Below are positions 24,686 through 32,153 of a stretch of 62,480 nucleotides of DNA, piece after piece. Position numbers and translations under genes: made by a program. Location: contig NZ_NESS01000018.1 of assembly GCF_002128425.1 (NCBI RefSeq), positions 1-62,480 on the forward strand, written 5' to 3'. The notes below the pieces were generated by a model, which worked only from the letters and a program-made list of their open reading frames with translations, was not told where the DNA came from and ran no database searches. The DNA is from Gottfriedia acidiceleris. Its GTDB lineage: Bacteria; Bacillota; Bacilli; Bacillales; Bacillaceae_G. Within the stretch, counting starts at the first letter, position 1. Every line of letters starts with the position of its first letter.

Positions 24686-24820
24686 ATTATCCACCCTATC
24701 TCTTTTTAATTTATCAATCATTGTTCAAAACATTTTTTATTTAATTTGATTTATCTAGAAGATAATTTGATTGAGCTTTAAAGTAGTTTGTATTTCTAGT
24801 ACAATAAGGTAACAAAAACG

Positions 24821-24873
24821 TCTAACAACATTAGTTATCTAACACCGTTAGATTAACATCTAACACTGTTAGA
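24821..24873. promoter_or_regulatory. Three palindromic operators between methyltransferase and tetR-like genes
   Basis: TCTAACACCGTTAGA (24838-24852) and TCTAACACTGTTAGA (24859-24873) are 15-bp inverted repeats with 6-bp arms. A decayed copy TCTAACAACATTAGT lies at 24821-24835. They are stacked in the divergent promoter region and fit a TetR-type homodimer. Confidence 0.78.
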
Positions 24874-24908
24874 GTCAATGGTAATTAATAAATTTTTGGA
24901 GAGATTTT

Positions 24909-25490
24909 ATGGCTATAACGAAAGAAGCAATAGTAAAAGCATCCCTCGATATTTTAAATCGTGACGGAATAAGTAATTTATCGATGCGCACATTGGCAAA
25001 GGAGCTTGAGATCAAAGCCGCATCCTTATATTGGCATATTAAAGATAAGCAGGCTTTGTATGATCTAATTGCTGAGCACCTAAATAACGAAATTGTCTTA
25101 CCTGAAGAAATGGATGATGCAAAGGAAGCTTTAACAGCCCTTGCATTTGAAGTACGAAGAGTTTTATTAAAGACAAGAGATGCAGTAGAGGTTTTTGCAC
25201 AGTCAATGCCAACTACACCGAGTAGATTAAAAGCAGTCAAATTCACTTTAGAAAATTTGACTAAATACGGTGTATCTGATAAAAACTGTCTAGTTGCTGG
25301 TAACCTTTTTAACAATTATGTCTTATCATTTGTAGCAGATGAACATCGTGCTAAACAGTTCACATACACTCCGGAAGAAGTAACTGCATTTACATCTTTT
25401 TTAGGTGAACAGTACCATTATAGTTTTGATTTTGAAGAACAATTTCTTTATGGATTAAGAGTATTATTTGCCGGATTACTTACTGAGTAA
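24909..25490 (+). CDS. TetR-family repressor (TetR class with TetR_C domain)
   Basis: This 193-residue repressor has an N-terminal helix-turn-helix (SNLSMRTLAKELEIKAASLYWHIKDKQALYDLIAEHL, about residues 23-59) of the true TetR subtype, shown by the ASLYWHIKDKQAL recognition helix. An all-helical ligand domain follows. The start has GGAGAGATTTT upstream. It is divergent from a methyltransferase gene with three operators between them, indicating autoregulation and joint control. No efflux pump gene is adjacent, so the classical tetracycline role is not supported. Confidence 0.92.
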   Translation: MAITKEAIVKASLDILNRDGISNLSMRTLAKELEIKAASLYWHIKDKQALYDLIAEHLNNEIVLPEEMDDAKEALTALAFEVRRVLLKTRDAVEVFAQSMPTTPSRLKAVKFTLENLTKYGVSDKNCLVAGNLFNNYVLSFVADEHRAKQFTYTPEEVTAFTSFLGEQYHYSFDFEEQFLYGLRVLFAGLLTE

Positions 25491-25496
25491 ATTAAG

Positions 25497-25528
25497 AAAG
25501 TCACATCGTCTTTTCGATGTGACTTTTT
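25497..25528 (+). terminator. Terminator of the tetR-like gene
   Basis: The 12-bp perfect stem AAAGTCACATCG (25497-25508) pairs with CGATGTGACTTT (25515-25526) across a TCTTTT loop and is followed by T residues. Confidence 0.92.
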
Positions 25529-25740
25529 GAATACAACATTATTAAAAATGAATTATTCATCTTTTTATTTATAACAGGATTCCCATCCTTATCTAATAAT
25601 GGGGTGATTCCTCCAGCTAGCCATCCCAACTAAATAAATATTGTACTCGGAGTTTCTTTATCTTCGAATATTTTTACTCCCGACAATTTACCTTCTTTAT
25701 AAACTACATTAAATCTATTTTCTGAATCTTTACTAAACAA
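25501..25740 (-). pseudogene. DUF6440-like gene broken by one in-frame stop
   Basis: A TTG start at 25740 follows AAGGAGG at ideal spacing. It reads FSKDSENRFNVVYKEGKLSG, then VKIFEDKETPSTIFI, a TAG at 25632-25630, then LGWLAGGITPLLDKDGNPVI. The GWLAGGITPLLDKDGNPV segment and overall pattern fit DUF6440. One nonsense codon (TAG, one change from CAG) splits an otherwise clean frame. The ribosome binding site directly follows the stop of the 99-residue gene upstream, so the two were one operon. Confidence 0.65.
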
Positions 25741-25752
25741 ATGTATTCCTCC

Positions 25753-26052
25753 TTAATCAAACCGTACTGTATCAAAACCATCCAATATATCCTCTAATTC
25801 AGTTAAAAAGTTTATTTGCACTGGTCCAGGAATTTGCTCCATCCATTTTTTAATTTCGGGCAACTCTTCAGCATCTTCTATATTTGTTGGTTTTGGATCA
25901 AGTCTTTCCCACCATTTCTTCAATTCATCAATAAACTCATAGAAATAGCGTTCAAATCTTTCTGCCCATTCTGCTCCTTCATCATCAGTCGTTTTTTGCA
26001 TCATGCTCCATGCTTCCATTGCTGTTTCAAAGTATTCATCTATTTTTTTCAT
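25753..26052 (-). CDS. Acidic hypothetical protein, 99 residues
   Basis: This protein is rich in acidic and aromatic residues (EAWSMMQKTTDDEGAEWAERF, FIDELKKWWERLDPKP) and is predicted to be mainly helical, without membrane segments. The ATG at 26052 is chosen since GAAAGGAAAATAAC precedes it; an upstream in-frame ATG at 26109 would add 19 residues without a site. Twelve bases after it begins the DUF6440-like pseudogene, whose ribosome binding site overlaps the stop region, suggesting former translational coupling. I do not recognise the family, and no function can be given. Confidence 0.7.
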   Translation of the reverse strand: MKKIDEYFETAMEAWSMMQKTTDDEGAEWAERFERYFYEFIDELKKWWERLDPKPTNIEDAEELPEIKKWMEQIPGPVQINFLTELEDILDGFDTVRFD

Positions 26053-26142
26053 GTTATTTTCCTTTCTTGATACAAGTATTACTATTTCTATTATATTAAA
26101 CTTTTTCAATCTTTAACTGTATTTGGAAATTATAACCGCTAT

Positions 26143-26310
26143 TTAAAATCTTGGTCGATCATTATTATGTGTCTGTCTAGTAATTTCTTCATGCAATTTT
26201 TGACTTTCTGTTTTATCTGGTGCTTTTGTTCCGAATTTTTTTTGCATAAAGTAACCAAATGCGATGGCGACAAAAAAAAATCCCCAAAATATATAGCCAA
26301 ATAGTGTCAA
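26143..26310 (-). CDS. Small membrane protein, 55 residues
   Basis: This protein has one strongly hydrophobic N-terminal helix (TLFGYIFWGFFFVAIAFGYFM, residues 2-22), then a basic and polar tail (KKFGTKAPDKTESQKLHEEIT). A TTG start at 26310 is chosen for AGGAGG seven bases upstream; an ATG at 26343 would place the ribosome binding site inside the gene. It is in the same orientation as its neighbours on both sides but 70-100 bp apart from each. Function is unknown. Confidence 0.7.
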   Translation of the reverse strand: MTLFGYIFWGFFFVAIAFGYFMQKKFGTKAPDKTESQKLHEEITRQTHNNDRPRF

Positions 26311-26412
26311 ATCAATGCCTCCTATGATCAATTGTATAGGCAAAATAAAAATCGACGAGATGTCGATCCTGTTGTTTTAAAATTCATTTAAGAAACTGCT
26401 ATTTTGACTATT

Positions 26413-26739
26413 TTACAACCATTGAAATAATTCACTTATTCCAGGAATTAAAATCATAATAATTGAACAAGAAATTAATAGTTTTGTGACTACTTTAGTT
26501 AATTTCTGCCCTCCTTTTCCATTGTACCATCCACTGAATTGAAATTTATTTCGATAAAGGACAAATATTAAAACAAGTATACCAATCGAACTCCACCATC
26601 CAGTGTAAGTAAGATTCACACCCATTTCTTTATATGCTTCTGATACAACTGTTGAAAATAAAGCACCAAGTAACCCGAAAATCAATATTATTCTAATCAC
26701 TTCTAATATTAATCCAAGTGAAACGGATAATGCCTTCAT
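26413..26739 (-). CDS. Hypothetical membrane protein, 108 residues
   Basis: Three membrane segments are predicted (about residues 8-30, 47-61 and 84-103). A conserved-looking loop GWYNGKGGQKLTK with basic charge lies before the third. The ATG follows AGGAGGCATTAA, a strong ribosome binding site. I cannot assign a family. It is upstream of the 55-residue membrane protein on the same strand and divergent from pssA, with about 190 bp between. Confidence 0.72.
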   Translation of the reverse strand: MKALSVSLGLILEVIRIILIFGLLGALFSTVVSEAYKEMGVNLTYTGWWSSIGILVLIFVLYRNKFQFSGWYNGKGGQKLTKVVTKLLISCSIIMILIPGISELFQWL

Positions 26740-26930
26740 TTAATGCCTCCTATAGTCTTTTAATCTTTTTTAATTTGTTCATTTGTAAATTATTATTCGA
26801 TATGTGGTAATTTTCCCCTTTTTTTATTTTAATAACCTAATAAAAATAATTACTATGAACGATTTTTGAATAAAGTATAAATAGTTAGAAAATACTATTG
26901 AAAGGTTTTTACTGTTTTAGGGGGGATACT

Positions 26931-27422
26931 TTGTTTAGCCAGGTCGTAAAATCTATACCCAATTTACTTACAATCGGAAATTTATTATGCGGAGTTCTCT
27001 CGATTACGTTAAATATGAGTGGTTTAATCATTATATCCTCAATTTTTATTTTCATCGCTGCTATTTTTGATCTTCTTGACGGAAGAGTCGCAAGAAAACT
27101 AAAAGTGAATAGTGAATTTGGGGTAGAACTAGATTCTTTAGCCGATATTGTCAGTTTCGGAGTTGCCCCTGCGCTGTTATTTCATTCCATTTCAGCACCA
27201 TCAATTCTAACTTCACTTGCATTTATCCTTTTTCCTACAATGGGGGCATTAAGATTAGCAAAATTTAGTGCTAACCCAACAATAGGCTATTTTAAAGGAT
27301 TGCCTATCCCAGCTGCTGGATTACCTTTAGCTGGTATGGGAATGTTTTTATATAGTAATGCATGGATTACTTTAATTCTCGCTTTCTTAATGGTTAGTCC
27401 GATCAGGTTTAAAAAACTTTAA
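26931..27422 (+). CDS. pssA: CDP-diacylglycerol-serine O-phosphatidyltransferase
   Basis: Forms phosphatidylserine from CDP-diacylglycerol and serine at the membrane, the step before phosphatidylethanolamine. The 163-residue protein has the CDP-alcohol phosphotransferase motif DGRVARKLKVNSEFGVELDSLAD, matching D-G-x2-A-R-x8-G-x3-D-x3-D, and about six hydrophobic segments. A TTG start at 26931 is favoured by AGGGGGG five bases upstream; an upstream GTG/ATG extension to 26898 lacks a site. In B. subtilis pssA lies beside psd, but no decarboxylase gene is adjacent here. Confidence 0.93.
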   Translation: MFSQVVKSIPNLLTIGNLLCGVLSITLNMSGLIIISSIFIFIAAIFDLLDGRVARKLKVNSEFGVELDSLADIVSFGVAPALLFHSISAPSILTSLAFILFPTMGALRLAKFSANPTIGYFKGLPIPAAGLPLAGMGMFLYSNAWITLILAFLMVSPIRFKKL

Positions 27423-27425
27423 TAT

Positions 27426-27470
27426 AAAATGCTATTACCTTCTGAAGAGGAAATAGCATTTTTATTTTTT
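27426..27470 (+). terminator. Terminator of pssA
   Basis: The stem AAATGCTATT / AATAGCATTT has a 15-nt loop and is followed by a T-rich run. Confidence 0.88.
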
Positions 27471-27495
27471 ATTGAAATATTTTTGTCCCATGAAA

Positions 27496-27849
27496 TTACT
27501 TATTACTAAATGAAATGATAGCATTTTTTAAAGTGTAGAGTTTTGCAGTGAAAATATAAAGCTCATTATAATTATTTTCCACGTATTCATCGATAATGCT
27601 TATTCCTTTTATAAAATTATCAATCAATAAATATGTATATTTTCCATCCCAGGCAAACCGATTAATTCTTATCAGTTCATCTGCTAATACTTGAAACCTA
27701 AATTCTTCAATTAATAGTTTTATTTGATATATTTTATCTTTATTATTAGTAGATGTGTATTTACTATTTTCATAACTATTATGTACTAATTTGACAAAAT
27801 CGTTTATATCTTCAGCCAACATATTCGCTTTTTGCATCTCAAATTTCAT
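27496..27849 (-). CDS. Hypothetical protein, 117 residues
   Basis: This is a predicted soluble, helical protein without membrane segments or a recognised motif (KFEMQKANMLAEDINDFVKLVH at the start). The start at 27849 is chosen because GGGGATGGAGAA precedes the ATG; an in-frame ATG at 27885 adds 12 residues. It stands alone, convergent with pssA. The function is unknown, and base composition matches its neighbours. Confidence 0.7.
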   Translation of the reverse strand: MKFEMQKANMLAEDINDFVKLVHNSYENSKYTSTNNKDKIYQIKLLIEEFRFQVLADELIRINRFAWDGKYTYLLIDNFIKGISIIDEYVENNYNELYIFTAKLYTLKNAIISFSNK

Positions 27850-28048
27850 TTCTCCATCCCCTATAGTGTTAAAAATATACATCACTAAAGTGTATGTTTT
27901 TATTTTAAATCATATCACAAACAATCCAATTAATCCCGTATCCTCACAGGTATCGATTTATGCTTTGCAATTATTTAATAAAAAATACTAATTCTTACAC
28001 TAATATATAAGAGTCACTATTGTGAATCTATACTATTCAAGGCGTTTT

Positions 28049-28579
28049 TTAGAACTGTTCTCCTCGATACACAGTAGCTGTTGGATCCGCAGCATACGGT
28101 CCATAGTTTCGTAGAGCTGATCGATCCAGTACTCGTTTCCCGTCGTTCGTAATCGCGATTGCGCCAATTTCGGGGACATTGCAACCAAACGCTCGGACAC
28201 GATAGATTTCGTGTTGTATTTCTTGTATGATTCGTTTCCCGTACTGTCGTTTGTTCTGATGTTGTTGGTTCACAACCATCGTGGCCAAATAAATATACAC
28301 TTGTTTTCCTTTTTTATATGGCAAGATGTGATGACACAATTCCGTTTCATCAAGTTCACCTGCGAAGTAACTTTCAAAACTTGTCTGATCCAACCCGAAC
28401 AACGCAATGAACCCTTGAATCCCTACTTCATTTTCCAGCAGCCGATAGATCTCATTGTTTCTCCCCCAAGCTGTTTTCACAAATTCCAGAGACACTTGCC
28501 ACTTGGGTGGATATACGCTAGCATCAAGCTCCAGTAGCGCATCAAAGTCTTCTTCCGTAGCGAATCGAATGTTTTCCAT
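28049..28579 (-). CDS. GNAT-fold N-acetyltransferase, possibly acquired
   Basis: This protein of about 176 residues has a GNAT pattern: an N-terminal IRFATEEDFDALLELDASVYP, a mid strand YIYLATMVVNQQHQNKRQYGKRIIQEIQHE containing the acetyl-CoA-binding segment, and a C-terminal region with RSALRNYGPYA. The substrate is unknown. The DNA is clearly richer in G+C than the surroundings (about 50% in 28081-28140 by my count, against roughly a third in typical neighbouring sequence), which suggests recent transfer. The start at 28579 has AAAGGA nine bases upstream; ATG at 28603 is an alternative. It is flanked by long A+T-rich intergenic DNA. Confidence 0.78.
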   Translation of the reverse strand: MENIRFATEEDFDALLELDASVYPPKWQVSLEFVKTAWGRNNEIYRLLENEVGIQGFIALFGLDQTSFESYFAGELDETELCHHILPYKKGKQVYIYLATMVVNQQHQNKRQYGKRIIQEIQHEIYRVRAFGCNVPEIGAIAITNDGKRVLDRSALRNYGPYAADPTATVYRGEQF

Positions 28580-28603
28580 ACTCTTCATTCCTTTTTCTTT
28601 CAA

Positions 28604-28854
28604 TATGGTGTAAACAATATATCTTTAAATAATTTATTGTTTTATGAGATTATACTAGCGAATCATTTTGCAAATATGCAAATTTTTTCCTGTATAATCA
28701 CAGTTTATCTTCCGTCGACAATTAATACTATCAACGTCATCTTATTTATTATTTCATCTGTTCTTAATTATTTATTCATTACGTAAAATCATGGGTAATA
28801 GATAATATTATTTTATTAATTTAAAATGATCGATTGTTACAAAGTTAGAAATCA
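28604..28854. other. A+T-rich intergenic stretch
   Basis: No ORF, palindrome or clear promoter stands out beyond the presumed promoter of the GNAT gene. Confidence 0.4.
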
Positions 28855-28895
28855 CAAAAAAAGAGATGCCAATTCATCAGAATCACATCTCAAAA
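28855..28895 (-). terminator. Terminator of the pentose phosphate operon
   Basis: The stem GAGATG / CATCTC is followed on the reverse strand by TTTTTTT, 40 bp past the stop of the HesB-like gene. Confidence 0.75.
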
Positions 28896-28936
28896 ATATT
28901 TGTTATTTAATTACTCTCAGAACATAAGGATTTGTA

Positions 28937-29257
28937 TTAATCCTCTTTAATATAAGTTAATCCGATTCGATTATTAAAAATTTGATTACGATTTTTGAAA
29001 ATAAATGAACCATCAGCATAATCAATTACTAGTTGGTCTTCGTAAACATCTTCAAAATTTTTATTTACCATAAATTCAAACTGGTCTCCAATAATCATTT
29101 TTTCATTTGGACCGCATTCTCTTTTATTTATAACTTTTATCTCATAAATGTTATTAACTACATCACAACTTCCACGGTCAAATTCTAATTGAAGTATTTT
29201 ATTTTTATCGACTGCGCCAAGTACTTCTTTGGCTGCATCAGTTATTTTAAAATCCAT
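28937..29257 (-). CDS. HesB/YqkB-like iron-sulfur biosynthesis-fold protein
   Basis: This 106-residue protein has the predicted beta-rich fold of the HesB/IscA superfamily, starting KITDAAKEVLGAVDKN. It is close in layout to the YqkB/YneR-type proteins of Bacillus. The three-cysteine metal site of true IscA proteins is incomplete: only two cysteines (in DRGSCDV and KRECGP) are visible. Cluster binding is therefore doubtful. It begins 21 bp after the lactonase stop and is probably the last gene of the pentose phosphate operon. The family call is from pattern memory. Confidence 0.72.
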   Translation of the reverse strand: MDFKITDAAKEVLGAVDKNKILQLEFDRGSCDVVNNIYEIKVINKRECGPNEKMIIGDQFEFMVNKNFEDVYEDQLVIDYADGSFIFKNRNQIFNNRIGLTYIKED

Positions 29258-29278
29258 ATTAAAGTCTCCTAATTTATA

Positions 29279-30337
29279 TTAAACGTTTAAAAACTTCACA
29301 CATACTGCTTCAGGTACTTGAACGTCTGATTGAATGACTGTTAATTTTCCATTCGTTTTATTTCTTGTATATAAAACTAGATTGCCTGACATTTCATTTG
29401 AACCAACTAAATAGTTTTCAGATGGATCTAAAACGAAATCTCTTGGCCAATTACCTTCACTTGAAGTGATTTCAACTAATTCAAGCTTACCAGTATCTTG
29501 ATTTACACAGAAGACTGCGATGCTGTTATGACCACGATTTCCTGCATACACGAATTGACCATCTTTTGAAATATGGATGGCGCTTCCTTGGTTGTTTTCA
29601 GTAAAATCGCTAGGAATTGTAGAAATATATTGTAGATCTGTAAAGCTTCCATCTTCATTTAATTGTAGAGTAATAACTTCTGAACTAAGTTCAGTCATAA
29701 TATAGGCAAACTTTCCATTCGGGTGGAATGTGATATGACGTGGACCACTTCCAGGTTTAACAGTTAGACTGCTTACTTCAATTAAAGAATTGTTTTCGAT
29801 TTTATATGTAATTAATTTATCGATTCCTAAATCTACTGCAACTACATATTTTTCATTTAGCGTATAACCAGAAAAATGGGCATGAGATTTTTCTTGGCGC
29901 TCCTTATTAGGACCTGTTCCCTCGTGTTGCATAATCGATTTTGCCTCACTCGCATAACCATTATCTTGATTAATTTTATATAATTCAATTGTACCTTTAT
30001 GATAATTTGCTGTAACAATATTTTGCTTACTTGAGTCAACACTAATATGACAAGGTGAAGCGCCTTCATTTAGCTGTTCATTTAATTTTTTAAGCTCCCC
30101 ACTGTTTTCATCAATTGAATAAACAGTAATTCCACCTAAGTTTCCTTTTTTTGCAACAGCATATAAATTTTTATTGTCTTCACTAATTGTTAAATAAGTT
30201 GGATTACCTAGTTCAGCAACTGCTTTAACGTCGGTAATTCTTTCTTTTTCTGTATCAAGCGTAAATTGATAAATCCCTTTACTTTCACTTTTTGTATATG
30301 TACCTACATAACCAACAAATTTCTGATTCGAATTCAT
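29279..30337 (-). CDS. pgl: 6-phosphogluconolactonase, YkgB-type beta propeller
   Basis: Hydrolyses 6-phosphogluconolactone to 6-phosphogluconate, the second step of the oxidative pentose phosphate pathway. The 352-residue protein shows repeated propeller blades of about 50 residues. Markers are GYVGTYTKSESKGIYQF at the start, SPCHISVD, KSHAHFSGYTL, GSGPRHITFHPNGKFAYIMTELSS and EGNWPRDFVLDPSENYLV. This is the lactonase family of YkgB, unrelated to the NagB-like DevB type. Its position inside an operon with zwf, gnd, tkt and tal supports the role strongly. The start has a GGAGG-type site. Confidence 0.94.
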   Translation of the reverse strand: MNSNQKFVGYVGTYTKSESKGIYQFTLDTEKERITDVKAVAELGNPTYLTISEDNKNLYAVAKKGNLGGITVYSIDENSGELKKLNEQLNEGASPCHISVDSSKQNIVTANYHKGTIELYKINQDNGYASEAKSIMQHEGTGPNKERQEKSHAHFSGYTLNEKYVVAVDLGIDKLITYKIENNSLIEVSSLTVKPGSGPRHITFHPNGKFAYIMTELSSEVITLQLNEDGSFTDLQYISTIPSDFTENNQGSAIHISKDGQFVYAGNRGHNSIAVFCVNQDTGKLELVEITSSEGNWPRDFVLDPSENYLVGSNEMSGNLVLYTRNKTNGKLTVIQSDVQVPEAVCVKFLNV

Positions 30338-30372
30338 TACTACTTCCTCCTCTATTCCTTGTTTTTATGTAA

Positions 30373-30422
30373 ATACCCCCATTTCATAGCTGCAAAACAG
30401 TTTGTATGAAGATGGGGGTTTT
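30373..30422 (-). terminator. Hairpin between transaldolase and lactonase genes
   Basis: The stem ACCCCCAT-TCATA / TATGA-GATGGGGGT encloses a 15-nt loop. On the reverse strand the T-run after it is weak, so it may only attenuate the operon or stabilise mRNA. Confidence 0.6.
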
Positions 30423-30452
30423 ATACTTATTAGATTTAAAGTTTCTTACAAA

Positions 30453-31118
30453 TTATAATGTTGTTTTTGCCCAGTCAGCTGCAAATTTTTCAATACCTTG
30501 ATCTGTTAATGGGTGTTTAGATAATTGTTCAATAACACTGTAAGGAATTGTTGCGATATGAGCTCCAGCTAATGCTACGCGAGTAACATGGTCTGGGTGA
30601 CGAACTGACGCTGCAATAATTTGAGCATCCAAATTATGAACTCGGAATAATTCAGCAATTTTAGCAACTAATAATACGCCATCTTCAGAAATATCGTCTA
30701 AACGACCTAAGAATGGAGATACATATGTAGCACCTGCTCTAGCTGCTAATAATGCTTGGTTAACTGTAAAGATTAATGTTACGTTTGTTTTAACACCTTT
30801 TTTCGTTAAGTAGCGGCATGCTTCTAAACCAGCAAGTGTCATTGGTAATTTAATTGTAATATTTTTATCTCCACCGTTTATTTTAATAAGCTCGTCAGCT
30901 TCAGCAATCATTTCTTCAGCAGAAACAGCGTTTGGCGTAACTTCAGCAGAAACTGATTCTACTTCAGGAACTAATTTTAAAATTTCTTCGATACGATCTT
31001 CGAATTTTACTCCTTCTTTTGCTACTAAAGAAGGGTTTGTAGTTACACCTGATAATACGCCCATTTTGTAAGCTTTTTGAATGTCTTCTACATTAGCTGT
31101 GTCAATAAAAAATTTCAT
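30453..31118 (-). CDS. tal: Transaldolase, small TalC/MipB type
   Basis: Transfers a dihydroxyacetone unit between sugar phosphates in the non-oxidative pentose phosphate branch. This is the short, 221-residue type related to fructose-6-phosphate aldolase. It starts [20 protein letters not shown] and continues [13 protein letters not shown]. The Schiff-base lysine lies in [11 protein letters not shown] (about residue 89). [16 protein letters not shown] and [12 protein letters not shown] are typical. It lies 49 bp downstream of the 6PGDH gene. The FSA alternative is possible, but the operon context favours transaldolase. Confidence 0.95.
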   Translation of the reverse strand: MKFFIDTANVEDIQKAYKMGVLSGVTTNPSLVAKEGVKFEDRIEEILKLVPEVESVSAEVTPNAVSAEEMIAEADELIKINGGDKNITIKLPMTLAGLEACRYLTKKGVKTNVTLIFTVNQALLAARAGATYVSPFLGRLDDISEDGVLLVAKIAELFRVHNLDAQIIAASVRHPDHVTRVALAGAHIATIPYSVIEQLSKHPLTDQGIEKFAADWAKTTL

Positions 31119-31167
31119 TTTTAAATTCCTCCAATTTTTTCGGGATATTTCCTATTTTATACTTTAT

Positions 31168-32061
31168 TTATTTCTTTTCAACTGCATGTCCACCAAATTC
31201 GTTACGAAGAGCCGCAACAACTTTACCATTGAACGTATCGTTATCTAATGAACGGTAACGCATTAATAATGACATTGCAATAACTGGTGTAGCAGCTTGA
31301 AGGTCTAGAGCTGTTTCAATTGTCCATTTTCCTTCACCAGATGAATGCATTACGCCTCTAATTTCATCAAGCTTAGCATCTTTTGAGAATGCATTTTCAG
31401 TTAGTTCCATTAACCAAGAACGAATGACAGAACCATTATTCCATACTTTCGCAACTTTTTCATAATCATAATCAAAGTCACTTTTTTCTAGTACTTCAAA
31501 TCCTTCACCAATTGCAGCCATCATACCATATTCGATACCATTATGAACCATTTTTAGGAAATGTCCACTACCAATTTTACCAGCGTATAGGAAACCATTT
31601 TCTACTGAAGTATCTTTAAATATTGGTTCTACGATTTCCCAAGCTTCTTGGTCACCACCAACCATATAACAAGCACCATTACGTGCACCTTCCATACCGC
31701 CAGATGTACCAGCATCCATAAATCGGATACCATGTTCTTTTAATTCTTCATAGCGTCTAATAGACTCTTTATAGTGTGAGTTACCTGCTTCAATGATAAT
31801 ATCGCCTTCTGATAAGAATGGTTTAACATCATTAATAACAGAATCTACAACTCCATGTGGTACCATAATCCATAAAACTCTTGGAGTATCAAGATTTTTA
31901 ACTAATTCTTCTAAGCTTGTAGTACCGATTGCACCAAAGCCTTTCATTTCTTCTACTGCAGTTGTATTTAAGTCAAATGCTACTACTTCATGATTATGAT
32001 CCATTAAATTTTGACCTAAATTTAGACCCATTTTCCCTAATCCAATTAAACCAACTTTCAT
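31168..32061 (-). CDS. 6-phosphogluconate dehydrogenase, short YqeC type, probably NAD+-dependent
   Basis: Oxidatively decarboxylates 6-phosphogluconate. The 297 residues lack the long C-terminal domain of GndA. It has the Rossmann loop GLIGLGKMGLNLGQNL, and the second strand ends in the acidic residue D30 (VVAFDLNT), where the NADP-type GndA of this genome has N-R-S. An acidic residue here is the usual mark of NAD+. Active-site pieces DAGTSGGMEGA and [18 protein letters not shown] are present. It is the third gene of the pentose phosphate operon, so this operon would yield NADH at the second oxidation. The gntZ/gndA naming varies in the literature. Confidence 0.93.
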   Translation of the reverse strand: MKVGLIGLGKMGLNLGQNLMDHNHEVVAFDLNTTAVEEMKGFGAIGTTSLEELVKNLDTPRVLWIMVPHGVVDSVINDVKPFLSEGDIIIEAGNSHYKESIRRYEELKEHGIRFMDAGTSGGMEGARNGACYMVGGDQEAWEIVEPIFKDTSVENGFLYAGKIGSGHFLKMVHNGIEYGMMAAIGEGFEVLEKSDFDYDYEKVAKVWNNGSVIRSWLMELTENAFSKDAKLDEIRGVMHSSGEGKWTIETALDLQAATPVIAMSLLMRYRSLDNDTFNGKVVAALRNEFGGHAVEKK

Positions 32062-32153
32062 TATGTTATCCTCCCTTAATATCTTCAGTAATATTAATGT
32101 TTTTCTCTAAGTAAAAATTTTTATGTTAAAAAAATATATAAAATATTATTTGA

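Noticed and set aside
30373-30422. Riboswitch before the lactonase gene
   Set aside because: It is a simple long hairpin in the intercistronic gap, without any conserved aptamer motif.
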